Shown one piece after another: positions 17,369-26,133 of a stretch of 64,000 nt of DNA; the stretch's first letter is position 1, and each line of letters begins with the position of its first letter. The position numbers and the translations under genes were made by a program. Under the pieces are notes generated by a model, which made no database searches, was not told the DNA's origin, and worked only from the letters and a program-made list of their open reading frames with translations. Source of the DNA: Opitutales bacterium UBA2995. Lineage in GTDB: Bacteria; Verrucomicrobiota; Verrucomicrobiia; Opitutales; UBA2995. The stretch covers positions 1-64,000 of the forward strand of contig DDZZ01000019.1 in NCBI GenBank assembly GCA_002346535.1, in the 5' to 3' direction.

Positions 17369-18127
17369 CTAGAGTTTCCTGACCAGAATATCTTTGAAGT
17401 GAATTTTTAGTTCATGGTTGGCGTGGAGTTGCAGCGCAATATTGCCCAGCATACCTACGCCATACTTCTGATGATTGGGATTATCCAAAATCCCCGCTCC
17501 ATCAAAATCGGAGATTTCCATCCGGTTGACCAAGGTTGTGATCTTCGTGCCTTCGCAACGAATGATCAATTCGTTCCAGGGCTGCGGATCACCTGTAAAA
17601 TGGAATACCCAACGTGAGGGACCTTGATTTTCATCAATTTTCAAATCCGGCAAGCTGGGGCTGATCCAACGGTTTTCACCGATGGTTTCGTCATAAATCA
17701 AGCCAGTTCGCCAGGGTGCAGGTGGATGGATGTCGATTTGAGGTCCATGCATTTTGCCTCCGGAACCTTCTTCCCAACGTGAGCGTATTTGAATGCCGCT
17801 GTTTCCCTGTAAACCGCTGTAGGTTTTAAATTTTAGTCTAAGTTCAAAGTCATCGATAACAAGTGCGTGCTCCAGCCACACAGCCCTTTCAGCCTTGTTG
17901 CTGGTGGAGTCACAAATGATTTCGCCGTTAGCCACTCTCCAAAAATCCTTGCCAGAATCGGCCTCAGAAGCACGAACAGTCCAGCCCTCCAGATTTTCTC
18001 CATTGAACAAAGGCACCCAAACAGGATCACGCCGAATTCCAATATACACACCCAATACAGCACCGAGGGAAAGAAGGAGGGTCCCCACGAGCACGCGGTT
18101 GATGATGGATTGAGCCGCCGGATTCAT
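17369..18127 (-). CDS. DUF1080 protein with N-terminal membrane anchor
   Basis: This 252-aa protein has an uncleaved anchor or signal (VLVGTLLLSLGAVLGVYIGI near residues 12-31), then one DUF1080 jelly-roll domain: PLFNGENLEGWTV, WLEHALVIDDFELRLKF, GNSGIQIRSRWE, RTGLIYDETIGENRW and a final LGNIALQLHANHELKIHFKDI. It is probably a periplasmic glycan-processing protein like the one at 10604-11212, but longer and anchored. The gene is convergent with eboF and touches it, so the two transcripts must overlap. It has its own upstream region at 18128-18341, shared with the divergent SDR gene. Confidence 0.85.
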   Translation of the reverse strand: MNPAAQSIINRVLVGTLLLSLGAVLGVYIGIRRDPVWVPLFNGENLEGWTVRASEADSGKDFWRVANGEIICDSTSNKAERAVWLEHALVIDDFELRLKFKTYSGLQGNSGIQIRSRWEEGSGGKMHGPQIDIHPPAPWRTGLIYDETIGENRWISPSLPDLKIDENQGPSRWVFHFTGDPQPWNELIIRCEGTKITTLVNRMEISDFDGAGILDNPNHQKYGVGMLGNIALQLHANHELKIHFKDILVRKL

Positions 18128-18341
18128 GAATCGAGTATCAACAACAAGAGAAACAATTTAAGGTAAACTTCAACCCAAGCTTGGCAAGAACAGGAAAGAT
18201 CTAATGTTGGGGTCATTCCTTGCAACCTTGATGCGTCTGGCAAAGGCGAGGGGAATCAACCAATTCAAGGCTTGACTCCTTAGAATTAAACAGAATTTCG
18301 GTTGTTTCCTAAATGATTCGAACCTATTCCTAAAAACACTC

Positions 18342-19094
18342 ATGAGTGAATCATCCAACATTTCGGGTAAAGTTACGGTAATAACAGGCGCTTCCAGCGG
18401 CATAGGACACGGTACTGCCCTCCATTTGGCAGAACAGGGAGCTAAAGTTGTCTTGGGTGCCCGCAGGGAGGATCGCCTCAAGGAAACAACTGAGGCCATA
18501 ACCCAAGCCGGTGGTTCTGCGACCTGGAAAGTAACGGATGTGACCGATAGAGATAGCGTGCAAGGACTGGTCGATCATGCGCGCGAAACCTACGGCCCGG
18601 TGGATGTCCTTATCAACAATGCTGGCGTCGGTTACGTGGGAACTATCGATAAAATTCACGTCGACATTTGGGATCTTATGATTGACGTGAATATAAAGGG
18701 TCCTCTCTACGGCATTGCCGCTGTATTGCCAGAAATGATGGCACGAAAGCAAGGGCATATTTTAACGACGACCTCCATAGCTGCCAACGCGGTACTCACC
18801 AATATGGCGGTATATAGCGGGACAAAGTTTGCGGTGAAAGCGATTTGCGAGGGGCTACGCCAGGAGGCTGGTCCTCACAACATTCGAGTCACACAAGTTT
18901 TACCAGGATTGGTTATGACTGAAATTGGTGCCGACAGCGACCCAGAGGCCCAAGAAGAACTCATGAAAGAATTTGAAGATCTTCAGCTCCTGGAACCCAT
19001 CGATATTGCCCGTGCCTTTGCTTTTGCGATCAACCAACCCAACCACGTAAACGTGAATGAAGTAGTCGTCCGGCCAACCGGAGAATTAATGTAG
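18342..19094 (+). CDS. Short-chain dehydrogenase/reductase, YdfG-like
   Basis: This classical SDR has 250 aa. The cofactor motif TGASSGIG lies at 15-22, and GARRED after the second strand suggests NADP preference. NNAGVGYVG lies near 90, catalytic Ser in TTTSIAANA near 142, and catalytic YSGTK near 155. Family members closest in appearance (YdfG type, with a conserved LPGLV and PxDIARA ending) reduce 3-hydroxy acids or small carbonyls. It is monocistronic or leads into the broken phosphatase 29 bases downstream. The upstream gap (18128-18341) contains a TTGACT hexamer near 18273 but no convincing -10. Substrate unknown. Confidence 0.85.
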   Translation: MSESSNISGKVTVITGASSGIGHGTALHLAEQGAKVVLGARREDRLKETTEAITQAGGSATWKVTDVTDRDSVQGLVDHARETYGPVDVLINNAGVGYVGTIDKIHVDIWDLMIDVNIKGPLYGIAAVLPEMMARKQGHILTTTSIAANAVLTNMAVYSGTKFAVKAICEGLRQEAGPHNIRVTQVLPGLVMTEIGADSDPEAQEELMKEFEDLQLLEPIDIARAFAFAINQPNHVNVNEVVVRPTGELM

Positions 19095-19123
19095 AGATCA
19101 CCTGGCGCTTCGATTTCTTGAAG

Positions 19124-20080
19124 ATGAAATGGCTTGGAATTAGGATCGTTTTGGCCGGCGGTGTAGCGGTGTTGCTTTTTATTTTTAAACTGGAGCCAGC
19201 GGTTCCTACACTCGACGCTCAATCAGCCGATTCGATTCAATTTTTGGCGATAGGCCGGCAAGGATACCTCAATAAGGAAACTCTTCAGATTGCCAAAGCG
19301 ATGGAAAGAATCGCCGCAGAACTGTCGCCCCACTTTGTCATTTTGTCCGGCGACAACTTTTATCCCATGGGAGTGCAATCGGTGAATGATCCGCTCTGGA
19401 AAAAGAAGTTTGAAAAGCAATACAAGGGCCCGCACCTCCGGGGCATGTATTTTTACGCGGTTCAAGGTAAATATTGACCACTACGGTAACTCACAAGTGC
19501 AGGTGGACTACACGAACTCGGGCAAAGGAAGTGGGCGCTCGCAGATGCCGCATCGCTATTTCGTCAAGGACTTCGGTAAAACGGATGAGGGCAATGTGAT
19601 CATCCATATAGTTTTCCTGGACATACTGACTATGCGGGACAAAATGAAGCCGGGTCTAAAACATTTGACGCCAATGAAAAGGACGAGCAAGGGGAAAGCT
19701 TCACCGCGCCTGGCAATCCTTTTTGGAAGGTGATTGTTGAGCACAATCCAATGAGAAGTATGGCAGAGCATGAAAATGTTAAAAATCGAGTCATGACGGA
19801 ACTCCGCGAAACAGCCATTGGCCTCGGAGTGGATTTATCCCTCAGTTCCAATGACCGGTTTCAACAATTGCTAAATGTCCCGGGTGAACCTCTGTACGTT
19901 AGTATGAGCGGTGGCGCTTACGACAACCGGCATGAGCACGTTCCTTTGAGGAATGAGAAAACCCCTTCACAAAACCTCAATCAGAGTTTGTCAGCGTGCA
20001 AATTGATGAAAAACCTGGTGGTTGAGCTGAGGAATATGGAAGGGGAAATCAGTTTTAAAGCCTCAAGAATGAAACAATAA
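19124..20080 (+). pseudogene. Broken metallophosphoesterase (purple acid phosphatase-like)
   Basis: Three pieces in two frames together outline a secreted tartrate-resistant acid phosphatase-like protein. Piece 1 has an N-terminal anchor, LSGDNFYPMGVQSVNDPLW and HLRGMYFYAVQG. Piece 2 begins after a frameshift near 19465 (DHYGNSQVQVDYTN, MPHRYFVKDFG). Piece 3 begins near 19665 (NPFWKVIVEHNPMRS, then NDRFQQLLNVPGEPLYVS). Several metal ligands have changed: the expected GDQG is GRQG, and the expected SGHDHFQ is SSNDRFQ. Frameshifts plus lost ligands argue for true decay rather than sequencing error. Confidence 0.7.
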
Positions 20081-20098
20081 CACCTCTGTGTTTACTTT

Positions 20099-21964
20099 GT
20101 GACCCATCCGGAAAGCTCAGTTAAAAGAAAACCCTGGAAAAAAAGTTTTTGGAGCCTGTTTTGTACCCAATGCCAGAATGCGTTTTCGGATAATGTCTTC
20201 AAGTTCGTCGTCATTTTCACGGCGATGAGCCAGTTTACATCAGAGGCCGATCAGGATCGCCTGGTGTCTTTGATTGGTGTCTTATTCGCAGTTCCGTTTA
20301 TTTTGTTTACCATGACCGGCGGATACTGTGCGGACCGGTTCAGTAAACGAAGGGTGGCGATTTCCATTAAAACGGCCGAAATCGTGATTATGTCGATCGG
20401 GGCCATCGGCCTGTATTTTTCGAATTTAACTCTTTTAATGGGAGTCACCTTTTTGATGAGCATCCAGAGTGCCTTTTTTGGCCCGATTAAGTACGGTTTG
20501 CTCCCGGAAATATTAGAAGAAAAACGTTTGTCATGGGGAAATGGGTACACTGGATTGGGCACCTTTATTTCAATTATTCTAGGCACCATCGCAGGCGGCC
20601 TTCTTTTCGATGCATTCAACAACCAATTGGCAACCGGACTGATCTTGATTGGCCTCGCAATCCTTGGCTATTTAAGCAGCCAAGGCATCCAACAACAACC
20701 GGCAGCCAATCCATCGAAAAAATATCGCATTAATTTCCTTAGAGAATTCTGGACACAAATTTGTTACGCTTCAAAAGACCGGATGCTCTACCTGTCCTTT
20801 TTGGGGAGCTCCTATTTTTGGTTTGTTGGAGCGCTTGTGCAACAAACGGTGATGATCTATGGGCGAAATGAGCTTCAACTCAACTTTTTCAGTACCAGCC
20901 TGCTGTATGCACTGATGGCGACAGGTATTGGAATAGGCAGCTTTGCCGCGGGTTACATCTCAGCACGGAAAATTGAATCGGGACTGATTCCGCTAGGGGC
21001 CATTGGTATCTCGGGTTTCAGCTTTTGTCTCTGCCACAATGGACTCTCAAGCACTACCTTCGGCATTTTTCTTGGGTGCCTTGGATTCTTCGGCGGGTTC
21101 TACATTGTACCCATTAATTCTCTTGTCCAACACCGAGCAGAAAACAGCCGGAAAGGATCCATCATTGCGACTCAAGCCCTTCTAAATTGGGTGGGCATTG
21201 TTTTGGCTTCAGGAGTCTATTTCGGGCTCAAAAAACTCGGTCTCACCGCGGGTGAAGTTTTCGCCTTCATTGGAATTCTGACGTTGTTAGGCACTGTTTA
21301 CGTATTGTGGCTGCTCCCGGATTCGCTGCTTCGTCTACTCCTCATTTTTTTAACCCATACCATATATCGAATAAAGGTTATCAGACGAGATTTTCTGCCG
21401 GAAAAAGGTGGTCTATTACTGGTCTGCAATCACCTTTCCTATGTGGACGCATTGTTGCTTTTTGCTTCAATTGACCGACCCATTCGATTCATCATGGCCC
21501 GCACGGTTTACGATATTTGGCACATCAAACCTTTCGCCCATACTCTGAAAGTCATTCCGATTCCAACCACTGTCCGGTCCAAAGAAACGGTCCGCGCACT
21601 AGAAACTGCGAGACAATTAATAGTGGAAGGAGAGCTGGTTTGCATATTCGCAGAGGACCATATTTCCAAAACCGGTGAGTTACTGCCTTTCCGCAAGGTA
21701 TTGGAACGCATCATGAAAGGACTCCAGGAACCGATCTTACCTGTAAACCTCAATGGCGCTTGGTGCAGCTTCTTCAGTTTTAAGAAAGGAAGAATCCAGA
21801 CCAAATGGCCCGAAAAGTTCCCTTGTCCGGTGACTGTTCGGTTTGGATCTTCCATGCCCCCGGATTCGAATCTCGGCGAAGTTCGCGACGCCATGAAGGC
21901 ACTCGAAGCAAAAGAAGAGAAAACTACGCCCGAACCCGTTGACACACACGAAAGCGAAGCCTAG
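20099..21964 (+). CDS. MFS lysophospholipid transporter-acyltransferase fusion (LplT/PlsC type)
   Basis: This two-domain membrane protein has 621 aa. Residues 1-405 form a 12-helix major-facilitator domain resembling LplT; CQNAFSDNVFKF near 20 and GYCADRFSKRR near 80 are typical. Residues 420-600 form a PlsC-type acyltransferase with the catalytic H-x4-D in CNHLSYVD and the substrate motif FAEDHISKTGE. In many bacteria a third domain, an AMP-binding acyl-ACP synthetase, completes the Aas-type protein; here it is absent. The likely role is flipping and reacylation of lysophospholipids at the inner membrane. The start is the GTG at 20099, preceded by a weak ribosome-binding site. It lies 13 bases before mtnA. 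Confidence 0.82.
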   Translation: MTHPESSVKRKPWKKSFWSLFCTQCQNAFSDNVFKFVVIFTAMSQFTSEADQDRLVSLIGVLFAVPFILFTMTGGYCADRFSKRRVAISIKTAEIVIMSIGAIGLYFSNLTLLMGVTFLMSIQSAFFGPIKYGLLPEILEEKRLSWGNGYTGLGTFISIILGTIAGGLLFDAFNNQLATGLILIGLAILGYLSSQGIQQQPAANPSKKYRINFLREFWTQICYASKDRMLYLSFLGSSYFWFVGALVQQTVMIYGRNELQLNFFSTSLLYALMATGIGIGSFAAGYISARKIESGLIPLGAIGISGFSFCLCHNGLSSTTFGIFLGCLGFFGGFYIVPINSLVQHRAENSRKGSIIATQALLNWVGIVLASGVYFGLKKLGLTAGEVFAFIGILTLLGTVYVLWLLPDSLLRLLLIFLTHTIYRIKVIRRDFLPEKGGLLLVCNHLSYVDALLLFASIDRPIRFIMARTVYDIWHIKPFAHTLKVIPIPTTVRSKETVRALETARQLIVEGELVCIFAEDHISKTGELLPFRKVLERIMKGLQEPILPVNLNGAWCSFFSFKKGRIQTKWPEKFPCPVTVRFGSSMPPDSNLGEVRDAMKALEAKEEKTTPEPVDTHESEA

Positions 21965-21977
21965 TTCATTGATCAAC

Positions 21978-23057
21978 ATGCCAGAAATCACCATACCCAA
22001 AAATCGACTCAACCTTCCCGAAACCATCTGGTGGGAAAACGGTGCGCTCTTTCTACTGGATCAAACCGTCTTGCCACTGGAAATTATCGGCGAACGGCAG
22101 GAAACCATCGAGCAGGTCAGCGAATCTATCAAGGCCCTCAAGGTTCGCGGGGCTCCCGCTATCGGAGTGGCTGGCGCATACGGCTTACTCCTAGGAATCA
22201 AAGAGTTACGGGATCTATCAGTTGATGATTTCATGGGAAAGATTGAAGAAAAGGCAGCTTGGCTGGGTGAGGCCAGACCAACAGCAGTCAATCTGAAATG
22301 GGGCCTCAAACGTATGGTCGATTTTGCAAAAAGCCAATCTCCAGCCAACAGCGGAGAGCTTTACGACCTTTTGCTGGAGGAAGCGATTCGGATTCACGAA
22401 GAGGACCGTGAATTGTGTCGCATGATAGGAGTCCATGGCGCCGAGTTGATAAAGCCTAGCCAAGGCGTTCTTACGCACTGCAACGCTGGATCCCTGGCAA
22501 CCTCCGAGTTTGGCACAGCAACTTCACCGATGTACGTGGCTCATCAAAACGAGGTGCCTTTCCGCGTTTATGCCGATGAAACCCGACCGCTCTTGCAGGG
22601 TGCTCGCCTTACCAGTTGGGAACTGCAGCAAGCCGGGATCGATGTGACTCTGATCACCGACAATATGGCAGCCCACCTCATGTCCCAAGGCCTGATCGAC
22701 TTGGTTATTACCGGAACTGACAGGACTGCAGCAAATGGGGATGTGGCCAACAAAATTGGCACTTTGGGAGTTGCTATTTTGGCCAAACATTTCGAAGTCC
22801 CATTCTATGTCGCCCTCCCCTACTCAACGATTGATTTTGATATGCCGGCAGGTGAAGGCATCCCCATTGAAGAACGTGATCCGAAAGAGGTAACCAATTT
22901 TGGCGCCCGCAGGACAGCTCCCAATAAAATCAAAGTCTGCAGTCCGGCCTTTGATGTAACTCCCAATGAAATGGTGGCAGGCCTGATTACCGAACGTGGC
23001 ATCATCCGGCCACCCTTCAAAGAAAACCTCTCGCTTGAATACGCCACGGCTCAATAA
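21978..23057 (+). CDS. mtnA: S-methyl-5-thioribose-1-phosphate isomerase
   Basis: This member of the eIF2B-like aldose-ketose isomerase family has 359 aa. It converts methylthioribose-1-phosphate, and in some organisms 5-deoxyribose-1-phosphate, into the ribulose-1-phosphate form. Visible signatures are VRGAPAIGVAGAYG near 56, THCNAGSLAT with the catalytic Cys near 163, ETRPLLQGARLTSWEL near 198, and the catalytic Asp region TGTDRTAANGDVANKIGT near 242. The frame is open back to 21939, but the ATG at 21978 gives the normal N-terminus. It is followed 50 bases later by a class II aldolase/SDR fusion, suggesting a shared salvage pathway. No mtnB, mtnC, mtnD or mtnK is visible here. Confidence 0.93.
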   Translation: MPEITIPKNRLNLPETIWWENGALFLLDQTVLPLEIIGERQETIEQVSESIKALKVRGAPAIGVAGAYGLLLGIKELRDLSVDDFMGKIEEKAAWLGEARPTAVNLKWGLKRMVDFAKSQSPANSGELYDLLLEEAIRIHEEDRELCRMIGVHGAELIKPSQGVLTHCNAGSLATSEFGTATSPMYVAHQNEVPFRVYADETRPLLQGARLTSWELQQAGIDVTLITDNMAAHLMSQGLIDLVITGTDRTAANGDVANKIGTLGVAILAKHFEVPFYVALPYSTIDFDMPAGEGIPIEERDPKEVTNFGARRTAPNKIKVCSPAFDVTPNEMVAGLITERGIIRPPFKENLSLEYATAQ

Positions 23058-23107
23058 AGACCACCTTTGCTATTTAGTGTAGAATAGACCCAAAATTCTA
23101 AGATTTT

Positions 23108-25081
23108 ATGGACAGTTTATGGAATGAGGAGGAAGCCAAAGCTTTCTCAGATGACCCGAAAGGAATGCGGATTTACACCGCCAGATTGCTTGGCCAAAAC
23201 TCCAATCTCGTTCTGCATGGCGGAGGTAATACCTCAGTAAAACTAAAAGAAGAAAACTTCTTTGGAGAAAAGGTAGACGTACTTTTTTGTAAAGGCAGCG
23301 GCCACAATTTGGACAATATTGAAGCAAGCGGGTTTGCCTCACTACGCCTCGATGCCTTACTAAAGTTAGCTGAACATGACACACTCTCGGATACCGATCT
23401 TGTTAAACAGCAGCGAATTGCCATGCTGGATCCATTAAGTCCAAATCCCTCGGTCGAGGCCTTACTCCACGCAATCATTCCCCACAAGTTTGTCGATCAC
23501 AGCCATGCAGATGCTATTCTGGCTCTGACCAATATAGAGAGTGGAGAGGACACGATTCGAATTGTATTCGGAGATCGTGTACTGATTGTGCCTTACGTGA
23601 TGGCTGGCTTTACGTTGGCCAAAAATGTCCATGACATGATCCGCAACCTCGATTGGGAAACAATCGATGGTATTGTCCTAATGAACCACGGCTTGTTCAC
23701 TTTCGGTGACGACGCGAGAACCTCCTACGAGAGCCACATTCAATTAGTAAGCAAGGCAGAGGAATACCTGAAAGCTCAAGGAGCCAATCAACAGGCAACC
23801 GCGACTGGTGAAAATTCATCGAACCTCTTAAAACTTGCCGAGCTCCGCAGAGCTGTCTCCGGAGTCCGCGGTGTGCCCGTATTGGCCAAATGGGGCTCGA
23901 GTCCGGAACAGGTCGGTTTCTCTGAATTGGAAAATATTGCAGATCTCGGTACACGTGGGCCAGTCACACCCGACCACACTTTACTGACCAAACGAATCCC
24001 TATATTGCTCGGAGACGAAGTGGAGGCTTCGGTCCAAGAGTTCGTCGCCGCCGACGAAAATTATTTCGAATCACATAAATCCAACGATCTGATCCCGCTT
24101 GATTCAGCACCACGGTGGGCCATCTGGCCGGGCCAAGGGACGGTCGCTTTTGGAGCAACCTACGAGGAAGCTAACAAGGTTTCTGATATCGCTTCGCACA
24201 CAGCCAAAGTGATCCAGCAAAGTGAAGCTCTCAGTGGGTGGAAGCCACTGCCTGCAGAAGATATTTTCCACATCGAGTACTGGGAACTGCAACAGGCCAA
24301 ACTCAAAAATAAACCCTCGCGCTTGCCCTTACAGGGTAAGGTCGCCCTGGTGACTGGCGCTGCCAGCGGAATCGGGAAAGCCTGTGCTGAGCAACTACAT
24401 GCAGCGGGAGCCGCCGTGTTGGCAACCGATTTGAATCCTGAAATTTCCGACCTGTTTACCAAACCCACCTTTATAGGCCAAGTTTGTGACGTAACCGATT
24501 TGGCCGCAATGAAAAATTCGGTTGAAACTGCCGTATCCACTTTTGGAGGACTGGATATTGTGGTGAGCAATGCAGGCATTTTCCCGCAGGGCCAATTCAT
24601 CGACCAAATGGATGATAAGCCTTGGGATATGAGCCTGGCCATAAATTTGACTCAGCACAAAAACCTGATGCGCAAAACCATCCCGTTTTTGAAACTGGGT
24701 ATAGATGCCACGTTTATTTTCATCGGCACCAAAAACATTCCGGCACCCGGTCCGGGAGCGAGCGCTTACTCCGTTGCCAAAGCCGGGCTGAACCAACTCA
24801 TGCGAGTGGCCGCCCTTGAGTTAGGCGAGCACAAGGTCCGGGTTAATATCGTGCATCCGGACAGTGTGTTCGATACAGCCATCTGGACGGGCGGCGTGCT
24901 TGAAGCCCGGGCCGAAAAATACGGCTTGAGTGTGGAAGAATACATGTCGCGCAATGTCATGAAAACACCTGTAAAATCGGTGGAGGTAGCAAACATGGTC
25001 GTGACAATGGCTGGAAAATCATTTATAAAAACAACCGGCGCTCAAATAACCGTAGATGGTGGAAACGAACGCATTATTTAA
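23108..25081 (+). CDS. Bifunctional class II aldolase / short-chain dehydrogenase
   Basis: This fusion of 657 aa has an N-terminal class II (RhaD/FucA-like) aldolase, residues 1-400. It shows HGGGNTSVK near 37, KGSGHNL near 60, the zinc ligands HSHAD near 135 and NHGLF near 195. The C-terminal SDR, residues 410-657, has VTGAASGIGKA, SNAGIFPQG and the catalytic YSVAK, and ends DGGNERII. Such fusions (RhaEW/YuxG type) cleave rhamnulose-1-phosphate to DHAP plus lactaldehyde and oxidise the aldehyde. Immediately after mtnA, an alternative is cleavage of 5-deoxyribulose-1-phosphate or methylthioribulose-1-phosphate in a DHAP shunt. No rhamnose isomerase or kinase is adjacent. Confidence 0.87.
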   Translation: MDSLWNEEEAKAFSDDPKGMRIYTARLLGQNSNLVLHGGGNTSVKLKEENFFGEKVDVLFCKGSGHNLDNIEASGFASLRLDALLKLAEHDTLSDTDLVKQQRIAMLDPLSPNPSVEALLHAIIPHKFVDHSHADAILALTNIESGEDTIRIVFGDRVLIVPYVMAGFTLAKNVHDMIRNLDWETIDGIVLMNHGLFTFGDDARTSYESHIQLVSKAEEYLKAQGANQQATATGENSSNLLKLAELRRAVSGVRGVPVLAKWGSSPEQVGFSELENIADLGTRGPVTPDHTLLTKRIPILLGDEVEASVQEFVAADENYFESHKSNDLIPLDSAPRWAIWPGQGTVAFGATYEEANKVSDIASHTAKVIQQSEALSGWKPLPAEDIFHIEYWELQQAKLKNKPSRLPLQGKVALVTGAASGIGKACAEQLHAAGAAVLATDLNPEISDLFTKPTFIGQVCDVTDLAAMKNSVETAVSTFGGLDIVVSNAGIFPQGQFIDQMDDKPWDMSLAINLTQHKNLMRKTIPFLKLGIDATFIFIGTKNIPAPGPGASAYSVAKAGLNQLMRVAALELGEHKVRVNIVHPDSVFDTAIWTGGVLEARAEKYGLSVEEYMSRNVMKTPVKSVEVANMVVTMAGKSFIKTTGAQITVDGGNERII

Positions 25082-25191
25082 TTTTAACATAGAATCGTTT
25101 CAAGCAACGACGTGGTCATTCCTTTTAATCGTAAATACCAATTCAGGAGTCACAGTTTACCCGGTTGAAGCCGAAGTAGAAAGGAAATATT

Positions 25192-25415
25192 ATGACTAAA
25201 GTAACAATTATCGGAGCAGGCAGCCTCGTCTTCTACAAAACCTTGATGAACGACTTCCTCGCCACGCCGGCCCTGGCCATCGCCCACAGCTTCGTGAACA
25301 ATTGGAGCAACGAGCAGCCTACTTCTTTCGCCTGGGGCTTGACGAACTTTCTGGAGAATTGAGAACACTCGCCGACACCCACATCGCTACCTTGGAAGGA
25401 CAGCCAACCAGCTAA
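25192..25415 (+). pseudogene. GH4-type glycosidase remnant
   Basis: A good ribosome-binding site (aaggaaat) precedes an ATG at 25192 and the sequence TKVTIIGAGSLVFYKTLM, the NAD-binding N-terminus of a family 4 glycosidase (alpha-glucosidase/galacturonidase type). Coding sense is then lost and the frame stops at 25360-25362. In the +1 frame, a coherent tail (QLEQRAAYFFRLGLDELSGE, ending EGQPTS) stops at 25413-25415. A complete enzyme is about 430-480 aa, so almost everything is missing. The N-terminus and tail were probably joined by a large internal deletion. The rest of the gap to 25542 shows nothing further. Confidence 0.6.
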
Positions 25416-25542
25416 GGCAAAAAAAAATTGCTGCAATAAATTCGAAACTCGCTTCCAATAAAGCCAATAGGAAAGCTTGAATCCGAGAAACGAGTGGGCG
25501 AAGCTTCACTGATTGGTTTGAATATTTCGTAACACCTGCGCC

Positions 25543-25842
25543 ATGACTTTATCAGAATTCTTTGAATCAGTTTCCGGGAACAACTCGCCCAGTGCTAAAC
25601 TTACCAAACCCCTTCAAGCACTTTGGTGGGATGCAAAAGGAAACTGGCATCAAGCGCATGAGGTCTGTCAAAGCGCCGAATCCATTGAGGGAGATTGGGT
25701 GCATGCCTACCTGCATCGGAAAGAAGGGGACCGCGGAAATGCTTCCTACTGGTATCGTAGAGCCCAACAACCTGCCCATCAGGGCACACTGGAAGAAGAA
25801 TGGAGCCAAATGGTTGAACATTTTCTAAACTCCGCAGCTTAG
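25543..25842 (+). CDS. Conserved small hypothetical protein
   Basis: This 99-aa soluble protein is rich in Trp and His, with the core LWWDAKGNWHQAHEVCQS, GDWVHAYLHRKEGDRGNA and YWYRRA. The pattern is that of a small TPR-like family found widely in bacteria, often annotated only as hypothetical. No catalytic motif is evident. The two helix-turn-helix repeats (WHQAHE and WVHAYLHRKEGD) suggest a scaffold. It is followed 12 bases later by a DUF1294 gene, perhaps cotranscribed. The gene appears intact, unlike the fragments on both sides. Confidence 0.7.
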   Translation: MTLSEFFESVSGNNSPSAKLTKPLQALWWDAKGNWHQAHEVCQSAESIEGDWVHAYLHRKEGDRGNASYWYRRAQQPAHQGTLEEEWSQMVEHFLNSAA

Positions 25843-25854
25843 GCCTGGCGATCA

Positions 25855-26133
25855 ATGTGGCGAATTGTTTGGAGAGTTTACCTGATCATCAGCATTGTAA
25901 CTTTTGCGCTATACGGAATCGACAAGTTTTTGGCGAAGGCGGAATGGAAACGCATTCCCGAACGCTGGTTTCACACCTTGGCTTTGATAGGAGGCTTCCC
26001 AGGCGCCTGGTTTGGCATGCAAGTGTTTAAACACAAAACTAACCATCCGAAATTTCGCTGGGTCATATTTGCCGGATTGCTTATCCATGTGGGTATATTG
26101 GCAATTACCATAGCACGGCTGCGCTGGTTCTGA
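25855..26133 (+). CDS. DUF1294 membrane protein
   Basis: This 92-aa protein has an N-terminal helix (VWRVYLIISIVTFALYGI), the DUF1294 signature YGIDKFLAKAEWKRIPE and then TLALIGGFPGAWFGMQVFKHKT. A second membrane helix closes the protein (VIFAGLLIHVGILAITIA). The family is widespread and unassigned in function; in longer members it is fused to a cold-shock domain, which is absent here. It lies close behind the small hypothetical gene. Two or three membrane passes in the inner membrane are expected. Confidence 0.8.
   Translation: MWRIVWRVYLIISIVTFALYGIDKFLAKAEWKRIPERWFHTLALIGGFPGAWFGMQVFKHKTNHPKFRWVIFAGLLIHVGILAITIARLRWF

Noticed and set aside
18273..18302. Promoter for the SDR gene at TTGACT
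   Set aside because: No acceptable -10 hexamer at 16-18 bases; position alone is not enough.
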